Source of the DNA: an uncultured Clostridium sp.
GTDB taxonomy: Bacteria > Bacillota > Clostridia > Lachnospirales > Lachnospiraceae
Assembly (NCBI GenBank): GCA_947644195.1
Contig: CANRZB010000006.1
Location: 1 to 64,000 of the forward strand
Reading direction: 5' to 3'
DNA: 64,000 nt
Both the position numbers and the translations under genes were made by a program. The notes below the pieces were generated by a model. That model was not told where the DNA came from, did not search any database, and saw only the letters and a list, made by a program, of their open reading frames with translations. Shown here piece after piece: positions 16,369 to 26,419 of the stretch (the stretch's first letter is position 1; every line of letters begins with the position of its first letter).

Positions 16369-16914
16369 CTATTTGCTAACTATCTGCTCTGACCTTCTCG
16401 TTTCCATCGCCTGTAACAGCTTTTGCGCCACCTCCGCCGGCCTGCATCCATCTGTCTCCACCAGAATGTCCGCCGCCGCCCGGTATTTGGGATCTCTCGC
16501 CTGCATCATTTCAGCAATATACGGAATATTCATATTGCCATTTAACAATGGTCTGTTTGTGCTGTCCTTCACATGATCATAGATAGTTTCCGGCGATGCA
16601 CACAGCAAACAGATCCGTCCCTGCTCTTTCATTTTTACCACATTCTCCGGCCGCATTACCATACCACCTCCGCAGGAAACAATGCACGGTTCCTGTGAAC
16701 GAAGCTTGTCCAACAAAGCGGTTTCCGCCTGACGAAAATATTCTTCCCCTTGGGAAGCAAAGATCTCGGTAATCGGCATCCCCTCCTGCTCCACAATCAT
16801 GGCGTCGGTATCTAACTCCGTTACCCCTAACAGACGGCTAAGCTCCCTGGAGGTACTGGTCTTTCCCACCCCCATAAATCCGATCAAGAAAATATGTTCC
16901 TGTAATTGTCTCAC
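16369..16914 (-). CDS. aroK: Shikimate kinase
   Basis: A 181-residue kinase that phosphorylates shikimate on the chorismate pathway. It has the P-loop GFMGVGKTS near residue 13, the shikimate-binding ELDTDAMI, FRQAETALL and CGGGMV (about 34-82), and the lid RPLLNG near 116. It is downstream of aroD on the same strand, and aroA lies at 25 kb. Confidence 0.95.
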   Translation of the reverse strand: MRQLQEHIFLIGFMGVGKTSTSRELSRLLGVTELDTDAMIVEQEGMPITEIFASQGEEYFRQAETALLDKLRSQEPCIVSCGGGMVMRPENVVKMKEQGRICLLCASPETIYDHVKDSTNRPLLNGNMNIPYIAEMMQARDPKYRAAADILVETDGCRPAEVAQKLLQAMETRRSEQIVSK

Positions 16915-16990
16915 ACTGGATCCTCCCTAGTTCTCTATATATTCCTACCATACTTTGTGGTGTTTCATCTGTCTACATGTAACGCCCTCT

Positions 16991-17806
16991 TTATCTACTC
17001 TCATGCAGTATGGTTAATATCTGTTTCAACTGTTCCGCCTCCAACTGCCCCGGTGCACTGGATCTCCCCATGCAACCAAAAGTCACTGCGGAACCAAAGC
17101 TCTCCCCGGCAATCCGGCTGATCTGCCCCATACTTCCCATAGACATGGTAATGACCGGATCCGGATCCAGGCATTTCCTAGCCTCCCAGGTTGCTTCCAG
17201 CAACTGTAGCACATCCTCCTGTCGCTGCGGCATCACTGCCATCTTGGGGATATCTGCTCCTATCCTCCGCATCAGCACCAATCGGTTGACGATTTCCGCT
17301 GCAGGCGGCGTCTTCTTAAAGTCATGGTAGGAACCGATGACAGTTACGCTCCCTTGATGCAGTTTCTGCAACAGTTCCCTGACAGGCTCATAGGCAGAAT
17401 GGTCTTCCTGCTCCCAGGTGTTCCCAGCCTGCCCCATTTGATTTCGGGATACTCCACGCATCCCACAAAACATTTCTACATCAATATACGATACCTCCGG
17501 GCAGGATGCCGCTTCCTCCAGAATGGATGCATATTCTACAAACGGCAATGCAATCTCTCCGCCTTCTTCCTCAGTTCGGATCGTAAACAGTAGTTCCTTC
17601 TCTCCCAATACCCGTCCTAATTTCTCTATGGTTTCCCGTAATGCATCGGCAGACTGCAAATCCTCGTAATAATCAGCACGCCATTCCACCAGATCTGCGA
17701 CGCTGTGACACAGTGTCTCGGCCGCTGCCAGAATCCCTATCTGCGTCTTCTCTACCACCGGGATACAGATTTTCGGTATTCCCTGCCCGATCTTCCCATC
17801 CTCCAT
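16991..17806 (-). CDS. aroD: Type I 3-dehydroquinate dehydratase
   Basis: A 271-residue class I dehydroquinase that makes 3-dehydroshikimate through a Schiff base. It has VEWRADYYED near residue 38, YIDVEMF, the catalytic histidine in GSYHDFKKTP, the lysine in KMAVMPQ and ITMSMGSMGQISR. The C-terminus SAVTFGCMGRSSAPGQL is typical. It precedes aroK, with a 76-base gap. Confidence 0.95.
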   Translation of the reverse strand: MEDGKIGQGIPKICIPVVEKTQIGILAAAETLCHSVADLVEWRADYYEDLQSADALRETIEKLGRVLGEKELLFTIRTEEEGGEIALPFVEYASILEEAASCPEVSYIDVEMFCGMRGVSRNQMGQAGNTWEQEDHSAYEPVRELLQKLHQGSVTVIGSYHDFKKTPPAAEIVNRLVLMRRIGADIPKMAVMPQRQEDVLQLLEATWEARKCLDPDPVITMSMGSMGQISRIAGESFGSAVTFGCMGRSSAPGQLEAEQLKQILTILHESR

Positions 17807-17831
17807 CGTGTCCTCCTTTGATTACAACACA

Positions 17832-17867
17832 ATCAAAAAGGACTGAGACCTGGCGCATCAATCCTTT
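17832..17867 (-). terminator. Terminator of the 37-residue peptide gene
   Basis: A ten-pair stem (17837-17846 with 17858-17867, one G-U pair) followed on the minus strand by TTTTTG. It starts 15 bases after the peptide's stop codon. Confidence 0.7.
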
Positions 17868-17881
17868 TCTTCTCTGACTGC

Positions 17882-17995
17882 TCAAATTTCATCATCCATG
17901 GTATCCTTCACTCCGGCTACAATTGCGGAAACTGCTGCCACAACCACTACCACAGATACAACTACAATTGCTATAATACCTGCCATAATTGCCAT
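17882..17995 (-). CDS. 37-residue single-span membrane peptide
   Basis: A very small gene with all the signals of a real one: a sigma-A promoter (18036-18064), a strong Shine-Dalgarno AAGGGGGG eight bases before ATG 17995, and a terminator 15 bases after the stop. The peptide begins MAIMAGIIAIVVVSVVVVVA, a valine-rich membrane helix, and ends with the acidic tail KDTMDDEI. No cysteines or known toxin signatures are seen, and I do not recognise a family. It could be a small membrane-protein regulator, a toxin-like peptide or a modulator of a transporter. It is monocistronic, between aroD and ilvC. Confidence 0.7.
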   Translation of the reverse strand: MAIMAGIIAIVVVSVVVVVAAVSAIVAGVKDTMDDEI

Positions 17996-18035
17996 CTTAT
18001 TACCCCCCTTGACTATAATATTTGAAAGTATCGTA

Positions 18036-18064
18036 AGTATACCATATTCGCATCCCCAGCGCAA
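18036..18064 (-). promoter_or_regulatory. Sigma-A promoter of the 37-residue peptide gene
   Basis: TTGCGC (18059-18064), 17-base spacer, TATACT (18036-18041), about 40 bases before the start codon. Confidence 0.65.
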
Positions 18065-18077
18065 GAAACTAGAAATG

Positions 18078-18119
18078 GGAAAAAGGACACTGCAACCCGA
18101 TTGAACTGCAATGCCCTTT
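18078..18119 (-). terminator. Terminator of ilvC
   Basis: A 13-pair stem (18082-18094 with 18107-18119, including two G-U pairs) followed on the minus strand by TTTTCCC. Confidence 0.65.
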
Positions 18120-18184
18120 CCTTATGACCCCTATGTTACACGATCCCACTGCTACTCACGCAGTGGTAACGCCACAAATTCTAT

Positions 18185-19213
<1,029 letters not shown>

Positions 19214-19272
19214 TCATTCCTCCTAAAAAAATAGTTGCTATACAACTAATCACATGTAATCGTACAACAACC

Positions 19273-19301
19273 ATTGTAAGACTATTTATTTCCATTGTCA
19301 A
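19273..19301 (-). promoter_or_regulatory. Sigma-A promoter of ilvC
   Basis: TTGACA (19296-19301), 17-base spacer, TACAAT (19273-19278). It lies in the gap between ilvN and ilvC and leaves a leader of about 55 bases with a short AGTTG/CAACT hairpin before a T run, possibly an attenuator remnant. Confidence 0.65.
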
Positions 19302-19316
19302 GAATGGGAAAAGTAT

Positions 19317-19796
19317 TTATTGTCCTCTGCTCAGTCCCGCAATTCCGGTACGGACAATTTCCTGGATCTCATATCCACCCAATAGGTTGACGAAAGCATC
19401 CAATTTACTCTGGTTCCCGGTCAATTCTATCATCATCGTATTTTCTCCCACATCCACAATCTTGGCACGGAAGATATCTGCAATCGCTACGATGGCCGGC
19501 CTCTCCTCTGGATTGGCATGTACCGTAACCAGAATTAATTCCCGGCATACGGAACGCTCTGGCAGCAATTCCTTGACAGCACGCACATCCTCTAACTTGG
19601 CCACCTGGCGTGTCATTTGTTCAAAAATTAGATCATCGGCACGTACCACTACTGTCATACGGGAAAATGAATTATCCTCTGTCTCTCCTACGGTCAAACT
19701 ATCAATATTATAACCCCGCCTGCTGAACAAACCTGCAACACGTCCCAGCACACCCGCTGTATTATCTACCAATATCGATAAAACCTTTTTCTCCAT
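19317..19796 (-). CDS. ilvN: Acetolactate synthase small (regulatory) subunit
   Basis: A 159-residue regulatory subunit that binds valine and activates acetolactate synthase. The N-terminal ACT domain reads VLSILVDNTAGVLGRVAGLF and RRGYNIDSLTVG, and the second half is the IlvN-specific domain. ATG 19796 is placed nine bases after GAGGAG; an earlier ATG at 19820 and one at 19805 are less well spaced. No catalytic subunit gene is adjacent. The ThDP enzyme at 61674 is in a glycan locus and is unlikely to be its partner. Confidence 0.93.
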   Translation of the reverse strand: MEKKVLSILVDNTAGVLGRVAGLFSRRGYNIDSLTVGETEDNSFSRMTVVVRADDLIFEQMTRQVAKLEDVRAVKELLPERSVCRELILVTVHANPEERPAIVAIADIFRAKIVDVGENTMMIELTGNQSKLDAFVNLLGGYEIQEIVRTGIAGLSRGQ

Positions 19797-19849
19797 CCTG
19801 TCCATCTCCTCACTCCACAACTATGATTTTGTAGATTTGTATTTGAATT

Positions 19850-19878
19850 AGTGTAGCAATTCCCTTTTGGTTTGTCAA
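19850..19878 (-). promoter_or_regulatory. Sigma-A promoter of ilvN
   Basis: TTGACA (19873-19878), 17-base spacer, TACACT (19850-19855), about 50 bases before the ilvN start. Confidence 0.7.
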
Positions 19879-19898
19879 GAAACAGCCAGTTTGTCACA

Positions 19899-19923
19899 GG
19901 GCAACCGCATTTCCTTGTTGCCC
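19899..19923. terminator. Hairpin between the large palindrome and the ilvN promoter
   Basis: GGGCAAC (19899-19905) pairs with GTTGCCC (19917-19923), followed by TTT on the plus strand. The same stem with an AAGGAAAT loop appears inverted at 20449-20472 and again at 50275-50297, so it is a recurrent terminator-like sequence in this genome. Confidence 0.45.
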
Positions 19924-19948
19924 TTTACCGTTTCTGGCACAGGGATCA

Positions 19949-20428
19949 TTTTCTGTTATCCGTCAAATTTTGATATTTCTTCTGTTGTTTCGCTCAAAAG
20001 TTAGCAGCAATGTCCGATTCAGACAAAATTTTGCCCTGCCGTTGTGCAATAGCCCTTCGAGAGAAACTCTGCCTTGCAGTGACGTATCTGTGCGTGCTCG
20101 GAAGCACTGTCTGAACACGCATGCACGGTTTGTAGTTTCTTTTTCGGGCACACTTGCGCTAAATTTCATACGCAGCGGTACATAACGAGGTAAAAAACAC
20201 CTCGTAAGTACCGGCGTATTCAAATTGCCCGTAAAAGAAACATACAAACGTAGCATGTGGGAAGTTTTGCGCACGAGCACGCGAATAGACAATACGGCAC
20301 GCAAGGCAGATCGTTTTTCCGAAGGGCGTAAATTTGCCAGGAAGGGCAAATTTTGCCTCATCGGACATATCATGTCTTTATCAGGCGAAACAGCATAAGG
20401 AATCGGGTAAATGACGGATAACAGAAAA
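19949..20428. repeat. 480-bp imperfect palindrome with 17-bp perfect terminal inverted repeats
   Basis: TTTTCTGTTATCCGTCA at 19949-19965 is exactly complementary to 20412-20428. The two halves match along most of their length: TGTTTCGC, TGTCCGAT, CAAAATTTTGCCC, CCCTTCG, TCTGCCTTGC and GTTTCTTTT each recur inverted at corresponding distances. They meet at a central hairpin (GGTAC 20177-20181 with GTACC 20208-20212; ACGAGGT with ACCTCGT). No credible gene lies inside. It could be a transposon-derived MITE-like element or encode a very long structured RNA. Confidence 0.75.
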
Positions 20429-20448
20429 ATATCTTGTTATATCACAAA

Positions 20449-20472
20449 GGGCAAAAGGAAATACTATTGCCC
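20449..20472 (-). terminator. Terminator of the transglutaminase-like gene
   Basis: GGGCAA (20449-20454) pairs with TTGCCC (20467-20472), followed on the minus strand by TTTGTG. It is 62 bases after the stop codon of the upstream gene. Confidence 0.5.
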
Positions 20473-20533
20473 TAGGTTTACCATATTATTGGCAGTCGAT
20501 GAGGCGAAATCGTTTCTGGGATTGCCAAGCGGT

Positions 20534-21769
20534 CTATGATCTCGCCAGTAACCCATTCTTTCCGATCCGCTTATGCACCGTCTTGACACGATCTCCCCGG
20601 ATGACCCGATAGGTTAATCTGCCATCCTGGTATCTCAATTGGCTGATCATATGACGGCCACGATATTTTTTTGTTCCGTCCAATACCAGATACATTTTTT
20701 GTATCTTGCGATGATATAGATAGATCCGATTATAATTAATGAAGTAATAGCGGTTTTTATCCAGGGCAATCAAGTAATTGCCGCCCGCCCAATACAAAGG
20801 CTTTGCTCTGCCGCCTGTCAGACTGGCCCTCTGTTCAATTCTCCGGTCCGTCTGATAGAGCCACTTGCCATTCCGATAAAAAATTTCCGAAGTGATCTCT
20901 GTCCAGAATTGATTGTCATACTGTGTACTTTTTGCAGATTTTGCCCGGAATCCATAATATCCCTTATCTTTCATTTTGCGGGTGCTGCAAAGGAAGCGAT
21001 CGTGCAGCACCAGTCCAAACTGGTCTTTTTTCAAACGGGTATCCAGCGGATCATCCCAGGTCACATCCACATGATACCATTTGCCGCCAATTTTAATCTG
21101 GTTCCACATATGAAGCATTTCTTCGGACACCACAAAACGCACCGGAATTCCCACTTCCTGCATCAAAATACCATATGCCATCGAATATCCCTGGCAATTT
21201 GCCCTGCCCTTCAGAAAAACGCCCCATTCACTATAACGATATTCTTTGGATTCCTCTTCCAGATACTGTGTGTTCTTTATCAGATAATCATGCAGCACCA
21301 ACGCTTTTTCAATCGAATTCATCCCCGGTCTCACAGATTTCAATGCCTTTTTTACCTGTGTCCGAATTTTCTTCTGCGTATTTTGAATTTTGGGAATATC
21401 CACCGTCCCGTCTTCCCTACAAAAACTTTTGGCATATTCCAACTTCAACGCTTTAATCTGGTTCGTTCCCACAACCACGTATTTTGAAAACTGCATCCCC
21501 GTATAAAATAGTCCCGGCGTCTGGTTTACAACTTCCGTCATGATCTGACTGACCGCCGCATCATCCCTGGTATTATATAGATGATACCTTGACACATCCA
21601 CCTGTGTCTGATATTTTTGATAGGCCTGTATAATCACATTCCTAGCTCCTGCCAGATCTGCCGCCGGCGCTGCCTGCACCGAAGTTTTGTTTATCATCAT
21701 ACCTGCCAGTATGAGAAGTAAAAACAAAAGGCCTACAGATCCCCCTCGGACCCCTCTTTTCGTCATCAT
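20534..21769 (-). CDS. Secreted transglutaminase-like protein
   Basis: A 411-residue protein with a signal peptide (hydrophobic stretch about residues 10-30, AQAA-type end). The transglutaminase-like cysteine protease core spans about 150-260. The catalytic Cys is in GRANCQGYSMAYG, the His in EEMLHMWNQI and the Asp in HVDVTWDD. The C-terminal 130 residues are Tyr- and Arg-rich beta-strand repeats (YFINYNRIYLYHRKIQK). Such proteins are often surface peptidases or cross-linkers. It follows the DUF815 gene on the same strand after 58 bases. Confidence 0.85.
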   Translation of the reverse strand: MMTKRGVRGGSVGLLFLLLILAGMMINKTSVQAAPAADLAGARNVIIQAYQKYQTQVDVSRYHLYNTRDDAAVSQIMTEVVNQTPGLFYTGMQFSKYVVVGTNQIKALKLEYAKSFCREDGTVDIPKIQNTQKKIRTQVKKALKSVRPGMNSIEKALVLHDYLIKNTQYLEEESKEYRYSEWGVFLKGRANCQGYSMAYGILMQEVGIPVRFVVSEEMLHMWNQIKIGGKWYHVDVTWDDPLDTRLKKDQFGLVLHDRFLCSTRKMKDKGYYGFRAKSAKSTQYDNQFWTEITSEIFYRNGKWLYQTDRRIEQRASLTGGRAKPLYWAGGNYLIALDKNRYYFINYNRIYLYHRKIQKMYLVLDGTKKYRGRHMISQLRYQDGRLTYRVIRGDRVKTVHKRIGKNGLLARS

Positions 21770-21827
21770 TCTACCACCTCTAAAGTCCCATTATTTCCTG
21801 TCATGCCAACGCGATAAAAAGGCATCT

Positions 21828-23141
21828 TTAATCATACAGCCCCCCTGCCAGATGATTGATAAACTGCTGCGCTGTTCTGCCCGAGATTCCTCCATGACTC
21901 AGTTCCCATTGATTTGCTTTTAACAGGAGTTCCTCCTGCGAGAACCCGATCTGCGGATATTTTTTGGCAAGCTCTGTCACAATCTCAAAGTATTCTTTCT
22001 GAGAAGGACGGTAAAATCCAATAGAGACACCAAACCGAGCCACCAGGGATAATTTTTCCTGCATGGTATCCGAACGGTGTAATTCATCCTGCGACATATC
22101 CGAACGGTCACTCCAGGTCTCCCGCACCAGATGACGGCGATTAGATGTGGCATAGATCAGCACATTCTCCGGTTTCGTTTCCAGACCGCCCTCAATGACT
22201 GCTTTCAGATATTTGTACTCAATCTCAAATTCCTCAAAGGACAGGTCATCCATAAAGATAATAAAACGGTAATTCCGGTTTTTAATCTCAGAAATAATCT
22301 GGGACAGATACTGGAATTCATGCTTATAGACCTCGATCATCCTAAGGCCCTGGGCATAATACTGATTCAGGATAGCCTTGATGCTTGTTGACTTACCAGT
22401 GCCGGCATCACCGAAAAGCAATACATTATTCGCCTCTCTGCCATGCACAAAAGCTTCCGTATTTTCTATCAGTTTTTGCTTCTGGGTCTCATAACCAATC
22501 AGATCATCCAAGGTCATATCTCCCGTGGTCGTGATTGGACTCAAGATCCCAAACTCCTCGTTTTCTGACACCCGGAACGCCTTGTTTAAGCCAAATTTCC
22601 CCACGCCATAAGACCGATAAAAGTCTGTAATAATCCGATACAGCTCCTCCTCATTCCCCGCGGCTTCAATCTGGCTGCTGAGGCATTGCACCTTTTCACT
22701 CACGCTTTTGTTAAAAATCTGTTCGCTCTTAACCACCGCTCGGTAGTGAAGGATCACATCAAAACAATGGATGTCGAGAGCTTCCTCGATCGGAGAAAAA
22801 TCAAAGTCAAACAATTCCTTAAAGATTCGAAAATCCGCTTTCGCAAATGCATTGACGGTCCCTTCATTCGCCCCAACCTTTTCAGAAACCAGGGTAAAAG
22901 GATTCTCACTCATCGCTAACTGGAAGGCGAGATAATTGTGCCACAAGTTTTTGTCAAAACCGTAGCGGGTAGATATTTCCAATAAACGGTGGATCTGTTC
23001 ATAGATCTCTGTGATCAGTTCCTCCTTGACATACTGCCCCCTGTCAAACCGACTAAAAATATCCGACAAGCGAAATAAGATACTGTCTTTCCCGATATTC
23101 CGGTAAATGACCAGTTTCGACGTCAAACGATACATATCCAA
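21828..23141 (-). CDS. DUF815-family AAA+ ATPase
   Basis: A 437-residue ATPase. The N-terminal half is helical and unassigned. The C-terminal half matches the DUF815 predicted AAA+ family: Walker [10 protein letters not shown] (about 246), Walker [15 protein letters not shown] (about 295), sensor-1 [14 protein letters not shown] (about 333) and an arginine-rich stretch with [14 protein letters not shown]. The molecular role of the family is not established. It lies between argS and the transglutaminase-like gene, all on the minus strand. Confidence 0.85.
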   Translation of the reverse strand: MDMYRLTSKLVIYRNIGKDSILFRLSDIFSRFDRGQYVKEELITEIYEQIHRLLEISTRYGFDKNLWHNYLAFQLAMSENPFTLVSEKVGANEGTVNAFAKADFRIFKELFDFDFSPIEEALDIHCFDVILHYRAVVKSEQIFNKSVSEKVQCLSSQIEAAGNEEELYRIITDFYRSYGVGKFGLNKAFRVSENEEFGILSPITTTGDMTLDDLIGYETQKQKLIENTEAFVHGREANNVLLFGDAGTGKSTSIKAILNQYYAQGLRMIEVYKHEFQYLSQIISEIKNRNYRFIIFMDDLSFEEFEIEYKYLKAVIEGGLETKPENVLIYATSNRRHLVRETWSDRSDMSQDELHRSDTMQEKLSLVARFGVSIGFYRPSQKEYFEIVTELAKKYPQIGFSQEELLLKANQWELSHGGISGRTAQQFINHLAGGLYD

Positions 23142-23283
23142 TCCCCCTCCTTACATTGACATAAAGACTTCGGTGATGCGCTTGAACCAATACAGAACGA
23201 GATCCCATGATCCCATCTGCTTCCCATAGGGAGGATTCGCTCTGTGAATTCCCAAAGGGTTACGCATCGTGATACTTCAACTC

Positions 23284-25050
23284 TTACATGCGATCCGGCG
23301 CCTCTAAGCCCAACAGATCCATGGCTGTCTCTAAGACCTCTCCCACCAGGCTGCACAACCGGATATAGGATGCCCGGTTTGCAGGATCTTCAGCGGTCAA
23401 AATCTTTGTCTCATGGTAGAATTTATTAAAGGCATCTGAAAGCTCATAGACAAACTGGCAGATTTTGTGTGGCGCCAGCTCTTCATACGCCGTCTGCACC
23501 GTCTCTGCCCAGCGTGACAACGCTAGCATTACGTCTGTCTGCGCAGCACTGGAAGACGGGAGAATGGATGCACTCCTATCAATTTCCATTCCATTCTGTG
23601 CTGCCTTGCCCAGTAATGACTTGGTACGGACAATCGTATATAAAATATATGGTCCGGTATTTCCCTCAAAGGAAATAAAACGATCCACATCAAAAACATA
23701 ATCCTTTGCCACCTGATTACTCAAATCACCGTATTTAATGGCCGCCAAACTGATCTTGGCTACGGTCTCCTGCAATGTCTGCTCATCCATGTCCCGATCT
23801 GCCATCTTATTCTTTACCTGTGCGGTCACATCCTGCAAAAGTGTCTGAAGGCGCAGAACACCACCATCTCTGGTCTTGAATGGTTTGCCATCGTGCCCGT
23901 TCATTGTGCCATGCCCCATAAAAACTAGATCCACGTCTGCACCAATAATACCGGTTTTGTGCGCACAGCGGAAGACCTGTTCAAAATACAATTCCTGCCG
24001 CTTATCCGTGATATAAATGATCCTGGTAGGATCAAACAATTTCCGCCGTTCCACAATCGTTGCCAGATCCGTCGTATTATACAGCGTTGCCCCATTGGAC
24101 TTGAGAATCATGCAGGGAGGAATTTCTTTCGTATCCGTTTCTTCTTTGACATCTACTACCAACGCTCCCTGGTCGATATGGGCATAACCGCCGTCCTTCA
24201 TCTGCTGTACCATATCCGGGATATATGGCTGGGCATCGGATTCTTTTTTCCAAAGATCAAACTCTACATTTAAGCTGGTATAAATCTTTCGGAGATCCGG
24301 AATGGAAATATCAATAATATGCTGCCAAAGAGCCAGATAACCTCGTCTTCCAGCCTGTAAATCCGCGGTTGCCCGCTGTGCCTCTTCCTTGTATTCCTCA
24401 TTCTCCTTAGAATACTTGCTGGCATATGGATAGATTTCTTCCAGATCATCAATGGTAAAAGGAGGTTCCTGCGGATATTCCCCCTGATATGCTTCATCAA
24501 AATATACCAATTCCGGCTCACGATGCCTCAATTCCGTAATAATCAGTCCAATCTGCAACCCCCAGTCACCCAGATGCACATCCCCAATGACCTTATGACC
24601 TAGATAGCGCGCTGTCCTCTTGATACTCTCACCGATAATGGCAGGACGTAAGTGTCCTACATGCAATGGTTTGGCGACGTTAGCCCCACCATAGTCCACC
24701 ACAATCGTCTCCTTCTTGTCTGGCTCGTTTAGACCATACTTGTCTGCCGATGCCATTTCATTGATATAATCCGCCAAAAATGCACCACTAACTGTCATAT
24801 TAATAAAGCCAGGCGCCTGCGCCGTCACTTCCTGAAACTGGCTACAGCCGGACAGACATTCCACAACCTCCCCTGCCATCATAATCGGCGCTTTGTGATA
24901 CTGTTTTGCAGCCGCCAGTGCACCATTACACTGATACTGGCACAAATCAGGACGGTTTGATACCGTAACCTTAGCGTATCCTGCATCATATCCTGCCTGT
25001 TCAAACGCCCCCGCTAATGTCTCCTCTAATAATGTAATGATCGTTTTCAT
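23284..25050 (-). CDS. argS: Arginyl-tRNA synthetase
   Basis: A 588-residue class I synthetase. It has the N-terminal Add-1 domain, the HIGH-type motif ANVAKPLHVGHLRPA near residue 125, the arginine-specific DLATIVERRKLF and TDKRQELYFEQVF (about 330-355), and the DALR anticodon-binding domain starting near EGNTGPYILYT (about 455). A canonical KMSKS is absent, as in many ArgRS. Its ATG overlaps the aroA stop by four bases, so it is translationally coupled to aroA. Confidence 0.97.
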   Translation of the reverse strand: MKTIITLLEETLAGAFEQAGYDAGYAKVTVSNRPDLCQYQCNGALAAAKQYHKAPIMMAGEVVECLSGCSQFQEVTAQAPGFINMTVSGAFLADYINEMASADKYGLNEPDKKETIVVDYGGANVAKPLHVGHLRPAIIGESIKRTARYLGHKVIGDVHLGDWGLQIGLIITELRHREPELVYFDEAYQGEYPQEPPFTIDDLEEIYPYASKYSKENEEYKEEAQRATADLQAGRRGYLALWQHIIDISIPDLRKIYTSLNVEFDLWKKESDAQPYIPDMVQQMKDGGYAHIDQGALVVDVKEETDTKEIPPCMILKSNGATLYNTTDLATIVERRKLFDPTRIIYITDKRQELYFEQVFRCAHKTGIIGADVDLVFMGHGTMNGHDGKPFKTRDGGVLRLQTLLQDVTAQVKNKMADRDMDEQTLQETVAKISLAAIKYGDLSNQVAKDYVFDVDRFISFEGNTGPYILYTIVRTKSLLGKAAQNGMEIDRSASILPSSSAAQTDVMLALSRWAETVQTAYEELAPHKICQFVYELSDAFNKFYHETKILTAEDPANRASYIRLCSLVGEVLETAMDLLGLEAPDRM

Positions 25051-26354
25051 TGATAGATTCCTTTCTCAAATACTTCAAAATAGTCCGCAAATGTTTTCCT
25101 GCAGCACAGAGGATCTGCAATCTCTATCCCCTCCGCTCTCAAACCGGTAAGCGCAAAAGACATTGCCACCCGGTGATCCTGGTAGGTCTGAATTCTTGCC
25201 GCATGTGGTTGTCCCGGGTGGATGATAACGCCATCCTCCAACTGTTCACATCGAATTCCCATGCGTCCCAGCTCGGTAATCAGAACCTTCAACCGATCAG
25301 ATTCCTGGCGCCGAATATGCGCCACACCGCGTATCGTTACCGGAGAATCGGCATACGGAGCAATGGCGGCCAGCGTCAAAACCTGATCGGAAAAATCACT
25401 CATAGTTACATCAATGCCATGAAGCGCTCCCTTGTCTGGGCCAACCAGCTGCAATTCTTCTCTCTGGTGCCCTCCGGGTATCCACTGCAATGTACATCCC
25501 ATCTTTTCCAGAACTTCCAAAAATTTCATATCCCCCTGCAGGGAATCTTTGGACATATTTTGCACCACTGCAGTTCCACCTGTCACGGCTGCAGCAGCAT
25601 AAAAATAGCAAGCTGCCGAGACATCCGGTTCCACCATATATTCCTGCGCCTGATAGGGTTTTCGTTTGACCTGATAGCAATCCTCTCCGTATTTTTGTAC
25701 CCCGGGATGTCCAAACTGGCGCATCATCTGTTCTGTCATATGGACATAGGACTTGGCGCTGCGTTTTCCTGTCAGTTCAACCACCAGAGATTCCAACGCG
25801 AGAGGTGCCGTCATCAGTAATGCACTTAAAAACTGGCTGCTTCGGTCTATATTCAGTCGGATGCGGTATTCACCATGCCGCTGTCCCATCCCCTGCACTT
25901 CCATCGGGAACGAATAGGGATCTCCCAACCAATTAAAACGTGCTCCCATTTCCTCTAGGGCAACAAATAATTCCCGCATAGGCCGCTTCTTCATCTGCTC
26001 GGAGGCGTTCATCCGATACCATCCCGGTGACATTGCCACAAAAGCGGTCAGAAATCTGGCTGCCGTTCCGGCGCTCCCGGCATAGATCGTCGCCTTTGTT
26101 CGGGGAATCCGCCCGCCATATCCCCGAACCAATACCGTACCATTCTGTTGGTCCACGGAAATTTGAAATCCCAAATCCTGTAAAGCAGTCAAAAAATGAA
26201 GGGAATCTTCACTGAATTGAACTCCTCTCAGTATCGTCATTCCCTCGGTCATGGCAGCTAACAAAAGCGCCCGGTTCGTAATACTTTTGGATCCCGGTAC
26301 ACAAACTCTTAGATTCGGTGGCGCTGATATCGGTTTTACCTCATATACATCCAT
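25047..26354 (-). CDS. aroA: EPSP synthase (3-phosphoshikimate 1-carboxyvinyltransferase)
   Basis: A 435-residue enzyme that joins PEP to shikimate-3-phosphate. It has PGSKSITNRALLLAAMTEG, YAGSAGTAARFLTAF, KRPMRELFVALEEMGA, IDRSSQFLSALL, and near the end RQKESDR-like RRQESDRLKV and TYQDHRVAMSFAL. The ATG 26354 (MDVYEVKP) matches the family start and follows AAAGGGATAGGA; an in-frame ATG at 26420 would add 22 unusual residues. The stop overlaps argS. With aroD and aroK at 16-18 kb, three steps of the chorismate pathway are in the window. Confidence 0.95.
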   Translation of the reverse strand: MDVYEVKPISAPPNLRVCVPGSKSITNRALLLAAMTEGMTILRGVQFSEDSLHFLTALQDLGFQISVDQQNGTVLVRGYGGRIPRTKATIYAGSAGTAARFLTAFVAMSPGWYRMNASEQMKKRPMRELFVALEEMGARFNWLGDPYSFPMEVQGMGQRHGEYRIRLNIDRSSQFLSALLMTAPLALESLVVELTGKRSAKSYVHMTEQMMRQFGHPGVQKYGEDCYQVKRKPYQAQEYMVEPDVSAACYFYAAAAVTGGTAVVQNMSKDSLQGDMKFLEVLEKMGCTLQWIPGGHQREELQLVGPDKGALHGIDVTMSDFSDQVLTLAAIAPYADSPVTIRGVAHIRRQESDRLKVLITELGRMGIRCEQLEDGVIIHPGQPHAARIQTYQDHRVAMSFALTGLRAEGIEIADPLCCRKTFADYFEVFEKGIYQ

Positions 26355-26419
26355 ATTCCTATCCCTTTCATCTTTTGACAAAACATGGTTGGTTCCTGCA
26401 TCCACCCTATTAGTATGCA

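Noticed and set aside
19963-20373. A 136-codon minus-strand reading frame inside the intergenic region
   Set aside because: It lies wholly in the two arms of the palindrome, has no ribosome site and reads as low-quality protein; the inverted symmetry explains the open frame.
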